Shown: piece by piece, positions 1 through 5,945 of the stretch
Layout of the letters: every line of letters begins with the position of its first letter
Numbering within the stretch: position 1 is the stretch's first letter
Source of the DNA: Halanaerobium sp.
GTDB taxonomy: Bacteria; Bacillota; Halanaerobiia; Halanaerobiales; Halanaerobiaceae
DNA: 14,866 nucleotides
Reading direction: 5' to 3'
NCBI GenBank assembly: GCA_003070825.1
Contig: QBLP01000020.1
Coordinates: 1 to 14,866 of the forward strand
The notes under the pieces: model-generated
What the model was told of the DNA's origin: nothing
Seen by the model: only the letters and a program-made list of their open reading frames with translations
The model's database searches: none
Position numbers and translations under genes: made by a program

Positions 1-64
1 ATTTAGCTGGAATATTTAATTTGTTAAAACTATTTATTTTATTGTTGTTTTGTGGTAAACTCAT
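1..64 (-). CDS. N-terminal 21 codons of an unidentified protein, cut off by the window edge
   Basis: Reading leftward from an ATG at 64-62, the frame stays open to the window edge and gives MSLPQNNNKINSFNKLNIPAK. A good Shine-Dalgarno (AAAAGGAGAT on the minus strand, about 71-80) sits six to seven bases before the ATG, which is the main reason to believe the gene. The visible peptide is rich in Asn and Lys and polar, with no signal peptide or known motif, so no function can be given. The gene is divergent from the SEC-C protein gene at 274. Its ribosome binding site and codons 2-5 lie inside two inverted repeats, described separately, which suggests translational control. Too little is present to assign a family. 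Confidence 0.6.
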   Translation of the reverse strand, partial: MSLPQNNNKINSFNKLNIPAK

Positions 65-139
65 ATCAGAATCTCCTTTTTGGTTTTGGTATGGTTTTTG
101 TGCTAAAAACATTTTACCACAAACCTTAAGGGAGATTCT
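49..139 (-). promoter_or_regulatory. Two interleaved inverted repeats over the start of the minus-strand gene (candidate pseudoknot leader)
   Basis: Repeat A is TTTGTGGTAAA at 49-59, with its exact complement TTTACCACAAA at 113-123 (11 bp). Repeat B is AGAATCTCC at 68-76, with its exact complement GGAGATTCT at 131-139 (9 bp, plus a possible G-U). The order is A, B, A', B', so the two helices cross, as in an H-type pseudoknot. In the minus-strand transcript, helix B would bury the GGAG ribosome binding site and helix A would bury codons 2-5. If transcription starts inside this region (a weak TAGAAT box lies at 140-135), helix B could not form in RNA and the repeats would instead act as DNA sites. 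Confidence 0.5.
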
Positions 140-190
140 ATTTTTTTATTCAAAAAAATTTGAACTAGATTTACTGTTTAAAGACTATCA

Positions 191-229
191 TAACTGAATT
201 CGGTATTTTTACTTGCCGAATTCAAGTTA
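191..229. repeat. Inverted repeat between divergent genes
   Basis: GAATTCGG at 196-203 pairs exactly with CCGAATTC at 216-223. A further TAACT/AGTTA extends the stem across one bulged A, and the loop is 12 nt. No T-run follows on either strand, so it does not look like a terminator. Its position between two divergent genes suits an operator, but no repressor is known. The rest of 65-273 is very AT-rich and shows no convincing promoter for the rightward gene. Confidence 0.4.
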
Positions 230-273
230 AAAATATTAGTTTAGAATAAGATAAGAGAAAGGTAGGGAATTAA

Positions 274-2178
274 ATGGATAAAAGACTAAAAGGTTTAAAA
301 GAAAGTATAGCAAAAAGAAGAGAAAAAGATACAGTTCGCTCCTACAGTATTGGACGAAATGAACCCTGTCCCTGCGGCAGTGGCAGGAAATTCAAAAAAT
401 GCTGTGCCCGCAATAATCCGGAGAAAAGTGTAGAGGAATATTTTGAGGCAATTAAAGATGCAGAAAATGAGGAAGAAGTACTAAATCTGCTTAAAGATGC
501 GGTCAAAAATTATCCGCTTGAACACAGATTTTTACTGCCCCTGATTGTTTACAGCCTGCAGAGCAATAATTATCAGGAGGCCGGCAGATATTTACGTCAC
601 GCCTGGCAGCTGATGGGAACAGATCTGGATGAAGCTTTTATTTCTCCTCTGGTAAACATTATGCTGGATCAGGAAGAAATTGATGAAGCAGAAGCACTTG
701 TGCGTCAGGCCCTGGAGGATAAGGGAGAAAGCATTCCGCTCTTAATTGCTCTGGCCGAGGTTTACAAAAAGGGTCAGAACTTTCAGCGGGTTAATGACAT
801 TATTGAGCGGGCAATGCAGATTGATGCCGAAAATTTACAGCTGATTGTTTTCCGCCTGGAAACTTTAATGGATTTAGATGATGTAGTCAGTGCGTTGAGT
901 CTTTTTGAAAAATATTATGATCAGCTTAAAGAATACAAGCATATGCGGGTAATTTCATTTTTAGATGATTTTATTAAGGAAAGATTTAACCTTAAGGAAA
1001 ATAAGAAGCTGAAGCAGAAAGAGGCTCTCTCCCGGGCAGCGAAAATTTTTAATGTCTTTCAGCAGCTTGATAATTTAAAAATGAGCAAAGCCGAAACTGA
1101 AGGCCGCAAGTTGCTGGCTGAAATTAAGGAGCTGGCACCTAAAAATTCCCAGATTGCTCTCGATATTCTCTCCCGTTATTTAGCGGCAGAGCTTTATCAG
1201 GATTTTGCTGACTTTGCTGATCAACTGGAAGCCGAACATATGAAAAACCCGGATTTTCTGAGACTTTTATTCCTGGCTGATTATCAGCAGGGGAATTTAA
1301 AAGCAGCTGAAGAAAAAATTAAGACTGCTTTCACTATCGAAAAAAGTAGAAAAGATGGGCATTTTCACAACTGGCAGGTTGCCTCTGACTACCTGAGATT
1401 TTTAGTAGATCACGGTGAGCAGGAGGACCTGGCTGATTTTGTCAGCGAATTTGCAGAGCTTATAGATGATGAGAAAAATCTGCTGGCCAGTTTAATGATG
1501 CTGATTGAAAATGAAGAGACCAGAAATTATCAAAAAACACTGCTTGAGAGTTTGTTAAACTTAATCGATGCTGCTAAGATTGATCAGATCAGAAAAAAAG
1601 ATATTTACAATAACCGCCTGTTTATCAGTCTGGCTGCTCTGGATGGAGATGAGACTATCTATGACCAGGGGCGGGAAATGACTACCGAAGAATTAAAATC
1701 TGTGATAGCTGAAGTCGAAGCAGCAGGTGTTGAGACTCCTGCTTTAAGTTATGCCAGATTGAGACTTTTAAAATATCAGTCAGAACTGCAGGAGGATCGA
1801 AAAGAAGAACTGGTGGCCCGGGTTAAAGAAGCTGAGATAGAAAGCTATTTTGATACCGTTGCCTATTATGAGACCATTTTAAGATTTGGCGATCCGGCAC
1901 CAATTTTGACCGAAATACCACACGGCAAATTCTTAGATGATGAATATCTGGATTTCTACCGTTTAATTGCAGCTTTAAAACTCAACTATTATGAAATGGG
2001 AACCGAGCTCTTCCACCGCCAGTTAATGCGGGAAAGCAAGCGGAATAAGGTGATGAGTTATTTGGTCAGACTGCTGCGTTACTTTAAAGAAGATAAGCTG
2101 ATTGAACACTTTAAGGCAATGGAAGTTGATGAAGTAATTATCAACTATCTAAAGAAACTGACTGAAAAGAGAAATTAA
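274..2178 (+). CDS. SEC-C motif protein with a long helical (TPR-like) repeat region
   Basis: The 634-residue protein begins with a basic stretch, then a clear SEC-C zinc motif at residues 27-44 with the CPC...CC pattern: Cys32, Cys34, Cys43 and Cys44. This motif, known from the SecA C-terminus, binds zinc and contacts SecB or other proteins. The rest is almost all amphipathic helix. Residues about 55-250 read like TPR hairpins, with phrases such as EAEALVRQALED and ALAEVYKKGQNFQRV, and the C-terminal part is a divergent helical continuation. There is no signal peptide or membrane segment, so it should be a cytoplasmic scaffold or adaptor. The ATG at 274 follows AGGTAGGG. No enzyme domain is visible. 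The gene stands alone: a promoter for the next gene follows its stop. The family assignment is firm; the cellular role is unknown. Confidence 0.8.
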   Translation: MDKRLKGLKESIAKRREKDTVRSYSIGRNEPCPCGSGRKFKKCCARNNPEKSVEEYFEAIKDAENEEEVLNLLKDAVKNYPLEHRFLLPLIVYSLQSNNYQEAGRYLRHAWQLMGTDLDEAFISPLVNIMLDQEEIDEAEALVRQALEDKGESIPLLIALAEVYKKGQNFQRVNDIIERAMQIDAENLQLIVFRLETLMDLDDVVSALSLFEKYYDQLKEYKHMRVISFLDDFIKERFNLKENKKLKQKEALSRAAKIFNVFQQLDNLKMSKAETEGRKLLAEIKELAPKNSQIALDILSRYLAAELYQDFADFADQLEAEHMKNPDFLRLLFLADYQQGNLKAAEEKIKTAFTIEKSRKDGHFHNWQVASDYLRFLVDHGEQEDLADFVSEFAELIDDEKNLLASLMMLIENEETRNYQKTLLESLLNLIDAAKIDQIRKKDIYNNRLFISLAALDGDETIYDQGREMTTEELKSVIAEVEAAGVETPALSYARLRLLKYQSELQEDRKEELVARVKEAEIESYFDTVAYYETILRFGDPAPILTEIPHGKFLDDEYLDFYRLIAALKLNYYEMGTELFHRQLMRESKRNKVMSYLVRLLRYFKEDKLIEHFKAMEVDEVIINYLKKLTEKRN

Positions 2179-2216
2179 ATAGAAAGCGGACTTTAGGAAA
2201 AAATTCTTAAAAACAC

Positions 2217-2245
2217 TTGTTATTCAGTTAGATAATTATTATAAT
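2217..2245 (+). promoter_or_regulatory. Sigma-A type promoter for the ECF S-component gene
   Basis: TTGTTA at 2217-2222 and a perfect TATAAT at 2240-2245 are separated by 17 bases. Transcription would begin near 2252 and leave a leader of about 110 nt before the coding region. Confidence 0.75.
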
Positions 2246-2251
2246 ATAGCT

Positions 2252-2361
2252 ATAACAGCCGGGGCGGAATCTTAATTTTAAGAGCTGCACCCATTAAGAG
2301 TTGTTAAATACAATAAGTTTAGTCCACCTGGATCAATGGACTGGGATGGGAGGAAAAGAAA
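2252..2361 (+). promoter_or_regulatory. Structured mRNA leader of the ECF S-component gene (candidate riboswitch or attenuator, class unknown)
   Basis: Several helices can be drawn. CAGC 2256-2259 pairs with GCTG 2284-2287, enclosing CTTA/TAAG. TTGT 2301-2304 pairs with ACAA 2310-2313. AGTCCA 2321-2326 pairs with TGGACT 2337-2342. CCCAT 2290-2294 can also pair with ATGGG 2346-2350, which overlaps the ribosome binding site GGGAGG (2348-2353). The same C-run could instead pair with GGGG at 2261-2264, giving two exclusive states. I find no match to the conserved cores of the TPP, FMN, cobalamin, THF, preQ1 or ZTP riboswitches. It is inferred from hand pairing only. Confidence 0.4.
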
Positions 2362-2385
2362 ATAAAACTCAAAACAAGACAGATC

Positions 2386-2883
2386 GTGATTGCTGGTATG
2401 CTGGGAGCTATTTCTATTATTTTAGGTGCTACAGGACTGGGGTTAATTCCCTGGCCGAGTGCAGCCGGACATGCAACAATAATGCACCTGCCTGCTATTT
2501 TAGGTGGGATTATTGAGGGACCGATTGTCGGCCTTTTGATTGGTTTGATCTTTGGTATCTTTAGTTTTATCAGAGCAACCAATCCAATTTTTGCCGACCC
2601 ACTGATTGCAGTTTTACCAAGACTTTTTATTGGAGTAGCAGCTTATTATGCCTACCGCTCCACTAAAAATTTCAATCAGAGTACTTCTTTAATTCTGGCA
2701 GGAGCAGTTGGTACTATTGTCAACACAGCTGGAGTCTTAATTTTAGCTGTAGTTAGAGGTTATTTACCGGCAAGTGCTGCCTGGGCAGTAGCTTTTACCA
2801 ATGGAATTCCGGAGATAATAGTCGCTGCCGTGTTTTCACTGATTATCGGTAAGGCACTGATTAACTTTCAAAAAAATAGTTAA
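2386..2883 (+). CDS. ECF transporter S component (membrane vitamin-binding subunit)
   Basis: This is a small integral membrane protein of about six hydrophobic helices. GHATIMHLPAILGGIIEGP, then GLLIGLIFGIFSF, then ADPLIAVLPRLFIG are typical of the S (substrate-binding) subunits of energy-coupling factor transporters, of the PanT/COG4684-like type. The S unit captures a vitamin or precursor and docks with a shared EcfA-A'-T module, which is not encoded here. The substrate cannot be read from sequence; pantothenate is one possibility. The start is doubtful. GTG 2386 is the first standard start codon in frame that gives a full-length protein, but it has no ribosome binding site. A strong GGGAGG at 2348-2353 sits eight bases before an in-frame ATA at 2362, and starting there adds the basic N-terminus KLKTRQIV typical of the family. 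The gene is monocistronic, between its own promoter and terminator. Confidence 0.85.
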   Translation: MIAGMLGAISIILGATGLGLIPWPSAAGHATIMHLPAILGGIIEGPIVGLLIGLIFGIFSFIRATNPIFADPLIAVLPRLFIGVAAYYAYRSTKNFNQSTSLILAGAVGTIVNTAGVLILAVVRGYLPASAAWAVAFTNGIPEIIVAAVFSLIIGKALINFQKNS

Positions 2884-2886
2884 GAT

Positions 2887-2919
2887 AAAAAGACTGAGGC
2901 AGGAGCTTCAGTCTTTTTT
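2887..2919 (+). terminator. Rho-independent terminator after the ECF gene
   Basis: AAAAAGACTGA at 2887-2897 pairs exactly with TCAGTCTTTTT at 2908-2918. Inner GGC/GCT pairs and an AGGA tetraloop complete the hairpin, which ends in a run of six T. It starts three bases after the stop codon. Confidence 0.9.
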
Positions 2920-2935
2920 GCGGCGTGATATATTG

Positions 2936-2969
2936 AACCAGGTCCAAAACGCCCGTTTTGGACCTGGTT
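2936..2969. repeat. Perfect 16-bp palindrome (REP-like hairpin)
   Basis: AACCAGGTCCAAAACG at 2936-2951 is matched exactly by its reverse complement at 2954-2969, with two bases between. There is no T-run on either side, and a normal terminator already lies just upstream. It may be an intergenic palindromic repeat or a protein-binding site. Confidence 0.6.
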
Positions 2970-2999
2970 ATAATGAATGATTTCACAAATAACTGTTTT

Positions 3000-3029
3000 T
3001 TGACTTCATTACTCCGGATAATGTATAAT
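3000..3029 (+). promoter_or_regulatory. Sigma-A type promoter for the 3088-4406 unit
   Basis: TTGACT at 3000-3005 and TATAAT at 3024-3029 have an 18-base spacer. Transcription would start near 3036, giving a leader of about 50 nt. In that leader, AACTCC (3055-3060) can pair either with the upstream GGAGT (3045-3049) or with the downstream GGAGTT (3079-3084), which overlaps the ribosome binding site. Confidence 0.7.
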
Positions 3030-3087
3030 ATATTATATAGATCAGGAGTAATTCAACTCCGATTTAGGCTTGAGAGGAGGAGTTAAA

Positions 3088-3825
3088 ATGAAAGATAAGC
3101 AGAGAATTAAAGAAGTGCTGGAAAATACTGAAATACTGCTTGAACCAGACGATTTAATTTCTACAGAACATGATACAACTCTCCACTATTATGTACTCAG
3201 CAAGCCATATTATCTGGATGAATTTCCGGAGGAAGGACCAGAAACCAAGGTGAGAGAAGGAAAAATCACCTGGGAAAAGCCAAAATTGTTAACTCCGGAT
3301 TATATGATAAATATGAGTGGGTTTAGTGGTGAAGCAAAGAAGGCTATGCAGATCATTGCTCGCGAAAACCCCGATCTGGCCGGACTGCTTTATAAGATGA
3401 ATTATAGAAAACAATCAATTAGTACCTTTACTATCAGCAGAGAAATTGAGGCTGCTGAAGCTGAAATAAGAGACGATATAGATGAAGATGATGATAATTT
3501 AACTGTAATTATCAAAGGAGTAGATGAGCTCTGGGATGTTTCACTGATGAAATTTATCCAGACTCTAATGTTAAAGAGTGCTTATAAATCTCAGCTTCCT
3601 GACTATGAGGAAAAGGGGTTTTTGAGCACAGATGATAAAGGCTATTCTGTAGTTACCAGAAATCTCGAAGGACTGCCAATAGCAGCCAGTGAAGAGATCG
3701 AAAAAATGTTTGAGATGGTTAAAAATGGTGAGGAAGATCCTTCAAAATTAAAGAAGGAGCTTGATCGCTGGGGAGTTTTTAATGCATATCAGGATAGATT
3801 TTTTGATCTTTTTAGGGAGGACTGA
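3088..3825 (+). CDS. Unrecognised acidic soluble protein
   Basis: The product has 245 residues and I do not recognise it. I place the start at ATG 3088 because a full ribosome binding site, GAGGAGG at 3074-3080, sits seven bases upstream; the in-frame TTG at 3070 would put that site inside the coding region. The protein is charged and mixed alpha/beta in feel. It has an acidic run DDIDEDDD at about residues 129-136, no Cys-rich motif, no signal peptide and no membrane segment. The C-terminus ends in FNAYQDRFFDLFRED. It is the first gene of a two-gene unit with its own promoter. The next gene begins two bases after its stop, so the two products probably act together. A lineage-specific family is likely, and no function is offered. 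Confidence 0.75.
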   Translation: MKDKQRIKEVLENTEILLEPDDLISTEHDTTLHYYVLSKPYYLDEFPEEGPETKVREGKITWEKPKLLTPDYMINMSGFSGEAKKAMQIIARENPDLAGLLYKMNYRKQSISTFTISREIEAAEAEIRDDIDEDDDNLTVIIKGVDELWDVSLMKFIQTLMLKSAYKSQLPDYEEKGFLSTDDKGYSVVTRNLEGLPIAASEEIEKMFEMVKNGEEDPSKLKKELDRWGVFNAYQDRFFDLFRED

Positions 3826-3827
3826 TA

Positions 3828-4406
3828 ATGATGAAAAGTGCTTATGAAATTGCAATGGAAAGAGCAGATGAAGTTTATGGAACAAATGATAAGGATCATA
3901 ATTCTCTAGAAATTAGAGAAGAACTGAAAGAAATTATGGCGCCATTTTTTAAAGAAGAGATGGATGCTGAAGGTTTATGGCATGAACTGGGAGATAAAGA
4001 GGATACTTATTTAAAAGAAGCACAGCTGATGTTGATTGAATCAATTGGACTCCGCAACTCTTCTGAACAGATAAAAAGACGTAAAGAAGCTGTAGTGGCT
4101 GTTGAATCACTTAAAGAAAGTGGAAATACAAGTTTCTTTGAGAAACAGTTTACCCAGGCACAGAGCCTGCAGCAGCAGTATCAGACTCAAAAGAAACAGC
4201 TTGATGAGCAGGTAAAACAGCACTTAGAACAGGCTCAGGGACAGAGTCAAAACCCACTGGCTGCCGCTCAGGGTGGTAATGACGGGCAGAATGGCATGAA
4301 TGCTCAGATGAGACAGCAGCTGGCCCAGAAGGTATCAGAGTTTCAGGAAGGATACAATAAGCGTTTTAATAAGTTAATCGATAAAATGAAAGCTGAAATT
4401 GAGTAA
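3828..4406 (+). CDS. Unrecognised Gln-rich coiled-coil protein
   Basis: The product has 192 residues and no assigned function. The N-terminal 100 residues are helical and acidic. Residues about 104-136 are a Gln-rich, probably coiled-coil segment (QQQYQTQKKQLDEQVKQHLE). A flexible Gly/Asn/Gln stretch (about 137-160) and a final charged helix ending KLIDKMKAEIE follow. There is no membrane segment or signal peptide, so it is cytoplasmic. GGGAGG at 3815-3820 lies seven bases before ATG 3828; the next codon is also ATG and could serve. The gene starts two bases after the previous stop, which implies translational coupling. A terminator follows, so the pair forms one transcription unit. The architecture suggests a structural or adaptor role, but that is inference only. 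Confidence 0.75.
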   Translation: MMKSAYEIAMERADEVYGTNDKDHNSLEIREELKEIMAPFFKEEMDAEGLWHELGDKEDTYLKEAQLMLIESIGLRNSSEQIKRRKEAVVAVESLKESGNTSFFEKQFTQAQSLQQQYQTQKKQLDEQVKQHLEQAQGQSQNPLAAAQGGNDGQNGMNAQMRQQLAQKVSEFQEGYNKRFNKLIDKMKAEIE

Positions 4407-4463
4407 CAGGTGAAAAAATTTAACTATTATTTAAAAATAAAGCTAAAAATTAAATAAAAATTT

Positions 4464-4493
4464 AAAAATCCGGCCTTTGAGTCGGGTTTTTTT
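4464..4493 (+). terminator. Rho-independent terminator after the hypothetical gene pair
   Basis: AAAAATCCG at 4464-4472 pairs with CGGGTTTTT at 4483-4491 with one G-U wobble, and seven T follow the G-run. It closes the 3088-4406 unit. Confidence 0.8.
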
Positions 4494-4562
4494 GCTTTAA
4501 AAGCTAAAAATAAACAGGAAAAGATTAATTAAGCTAGAATAATATATTAAGAAGCAAATATA

Positions 4563-4637
4563 GGTACCGGGTACTTGTAAATATTTTCCTTATTTAAACA
4601 ACAGCTTTTTGACAAATATTTACAAGTACCCGGTACC
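4563..4637. repeat. Perfect 24-bp inverted repeat with a 27-base spacer, upstream of the HAD-DUF47-Pit genes
   Basis: The left arm is 4563-4586, starting GGTACCGGGTACTTG; the right arm is 4614-4637, ending CAAGTACCCGGTACC. All 24 positions are complementary. In RNA this would be a very stable hairpin ending 20 bases before the HAD start codon, with the ribosome binding site just outside it. No T-run follows, so it is not a simple terminator. A perfect -35 hexamer, TTGACA, lies at 4609-4614 and touches the right arm, but no good -10 follows. The rest of 4494-4562 is AT-rich with no clear signal. Confidence 0.75.
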
Positions 4638-4657
4638 ATCAGGATGGGGGCTAAATA

Positions 4658-5260
4658 ATGATTAAAAACATAGTATTTGATCTGGGAAATGTGCTGCTGG
4701 AATTTGATCCGGAAAGTTATCTGGATGAACTGGGATACAGTGATGATTTAAAGTCACAGCTGATAACCGAAATTTTTGAGACCGAGGAGTGGCTGCAACT
4801 TGATCGGGGAACCATCAGCCAGAAGCAGGCGGTAGAAAAATGGCAGCAGAGAAATCCAGATCTGGCCGACAAAATTGCAGAGGTAATGGCTGAATGGGAA
4901 AAGATTTTAACACTCAAGAAAGACAGCCTGGAAATCTTAAAATCAACAGCCCAAAAAAATTATAATCTTTATATTTTATCAAACTTTCATCAGCAGGCAT
5001 TTGATTATATCAGCAGCAAATATGATTTCTTTAAATACTTTGATGGTCGGGTAATTTCTGCTGATGTTAATTTGATCAAACCAGAAGCAGAGATTTATGA
5101 TCATTTACTTAATAAATTTAATTTAAAAGCTGAAGAAACTCTTTTTATAGATGACTCGAAAGCCAATATCGAGGCAGCCTTAAAAAAGGGAATCCGGGTA
5201 ATACATTTTAAAGATGCTGAAAGTCTGGATGAGGAGTTAAAATTATATCTTAAGGAGTGA
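4658..5260 (+). CDS. HAD-superfamily phosphatase, YihX-like subfamily
   Basis: The 200-residue hydrolase is of the haloacid dehalogenase fold, subfamily IA. Motif I is FDLGNVL with the nucleophile Asp8; the second Asp of the usual DxD is Gly10, as in the YihX group of sugar-phosphate phosphatases. Motif II is the Ser of ILSNFH (Ser108), motif III is Lys141 in IKPEAEIYDH, and motif IV is FIDDSKANI with Asp165 and Asp166. A small helical cap lies between motifs I and II, at about residues 15-85. It should dephosphorylate a small phosphorylated metabolite in the cytoplasm; the substrate is unknown. The ATG follows AGGATGGGGG. Its stop lies inside the ribosome binding site region of the DUF47 gene, so it heads a phosphate-related unit, and release of phosphate by this enzyme would suit that context (inference). 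Confidence 0.88.
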   Translation: MIKNIVFDLGNVLLEFDPESYLDELGYSDDLKSQLITEIFETEEWLQLDRGTISQKQAVEKWQQRNPDLADKIAEVMAEWEKILTLKKDSLEILKSTAQKNYNLYILSNFHQQAFDYISSKYDFFKYFDGRVISADVNLIKPEAEIYDHLLNKFNLKAEETLFIDDSKANIEAALKKGIRVIHFKDAESLDEELKLYLKE

Positions 5261-5265
5261 AGCTA

Positions 5266-5922
5266 ATGCCTCATATATTATTTGGCCGTTCCAAAGAACT
5301 GGAGATTGAAATTACAGAATATTTAGACCTTGTTAATCAGGGGGCTCTGACATTTAAAAGAGATTTAAAGAGGTATATTCAAAAAGATTTTGAGCTTTTT
5401 GAGGAATCGCTGACTGACATTAAAAAGATTGAAAATAATGCTGATGAACATCAAAAGGACATTAAATATAAGTTGTATAAATATATGCTGATTCCGGAAT
5501 CAAGAGCCGATGTTTTAAATATTATTGAAGAAATTGATACGATAACTGATCTGGCCAAGGAAGTGATTTATGAAATTTCGATAGAAAGGCCGGTGATTCC
5601 AGCAGGATTAGAAAGTGATTTTTTGGAGCTGGTTGAAAATAGTGCAGAGGCAGTTGACATGCTGGTTAAATGTGTGCGGGCATTTTTCGAAGAAATTTCG
5701 CAGGTTAATGATTATGTCAATAAGGTTCATTTTTATGAACATCAGGCAGATAAAAACGAAGAAAGGTTAAAAAGAAAAATATTTTCTGATCAGTGTGAGG
5801 AAATAGAAATTGCCTATAAGCTTCAGCTCAGATATTTTATTGAGGAGATTGCCGCTTTATCTGATCAGGCCGAAATGGTCAGTGAGGATGTTTCTGTAGC
5901 AGCTGTAAAAAGAAGAATTTAA
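5266..5922 (+). CDS. DUF47 / PhoU-like accessory protein of the Pit transporter
   Basis: The 218-residue, all-helical protein belongs to the DUF47 (PhoU-related) family, which is very often encoded beside Pit-type transporters and is thought to regulate them. It shows the long antiparallel helices of this family, with acidic phrases such as KKIENNADEHQKDIKYK, EEIDTITDLAKEVIYE and YEHQADKNEERLK that in PhoU-fold proteins form metal-binding sites. No membrane segment is present, so it is cytoplasmic. I chose ATG 5266 because AAGGAG at 5252-5257 sits eight bases upstream; the in-frame GTG at 5257 falls within that site. The HAD stop is five bases before the start and the Pit gene begins 23 bases after the stop, so co-transcription is very likely. 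Confidence 0.9.
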   Translation: MPHILFGRSKELEIEITEYLDLVNQGALTFKRDLKRYIQKDFELFEESLTDIKKIENNADEHQKDIKYKLYKYMLIPESRADVLNIIEEIDTITDLAKEVIYEISIERPVIPAGLESDFLELVENSAEAVDMLVKCVRAFFEEISQVNDYVNKVHFYEHQADKNEERLKRKIFSDQCEEIEIAYKLQLRYFIEEIAALSDQAEMVSEDVSVAAVKRRI

Positions 5923-5945
5923 ATCAGTAAATGGTGGTGTGAAAA

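Noticed and set aside
191..229. Hairpin as a terminator of either flanking gene
   Set aside because: No T-run follows on either strand, and both flanking genes point away from it.
2252..2361. A known riboswitch (TPP, FMN, THF, preQ1 or ZTP) before the ECF gene
   Set aside because: CCACCTGGATCA at 2324-2335 recalls part of the ZTP core, but the rest of that motif is absent and no other class core matches. I therefore kept it as an unclassified leader.
2301..2516. Open frame of 71 codons on the plus strand overlapping the ECF gene
   Set aside because: It has no ribosome binding site, its product is Cys/Tyr-rich and resembles nothing, and it lies in the wrong frame over the well-supported ECF coding region.
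4609..4639. Complete promoter starting with TTGACA at 4609-4614
   Set aside because: The bases at 16-18 spacing are GC-rich repeat arm with no -10 box; TACCAT at 4634-4639 is poor and 19 bases away. Not called as a promoter.
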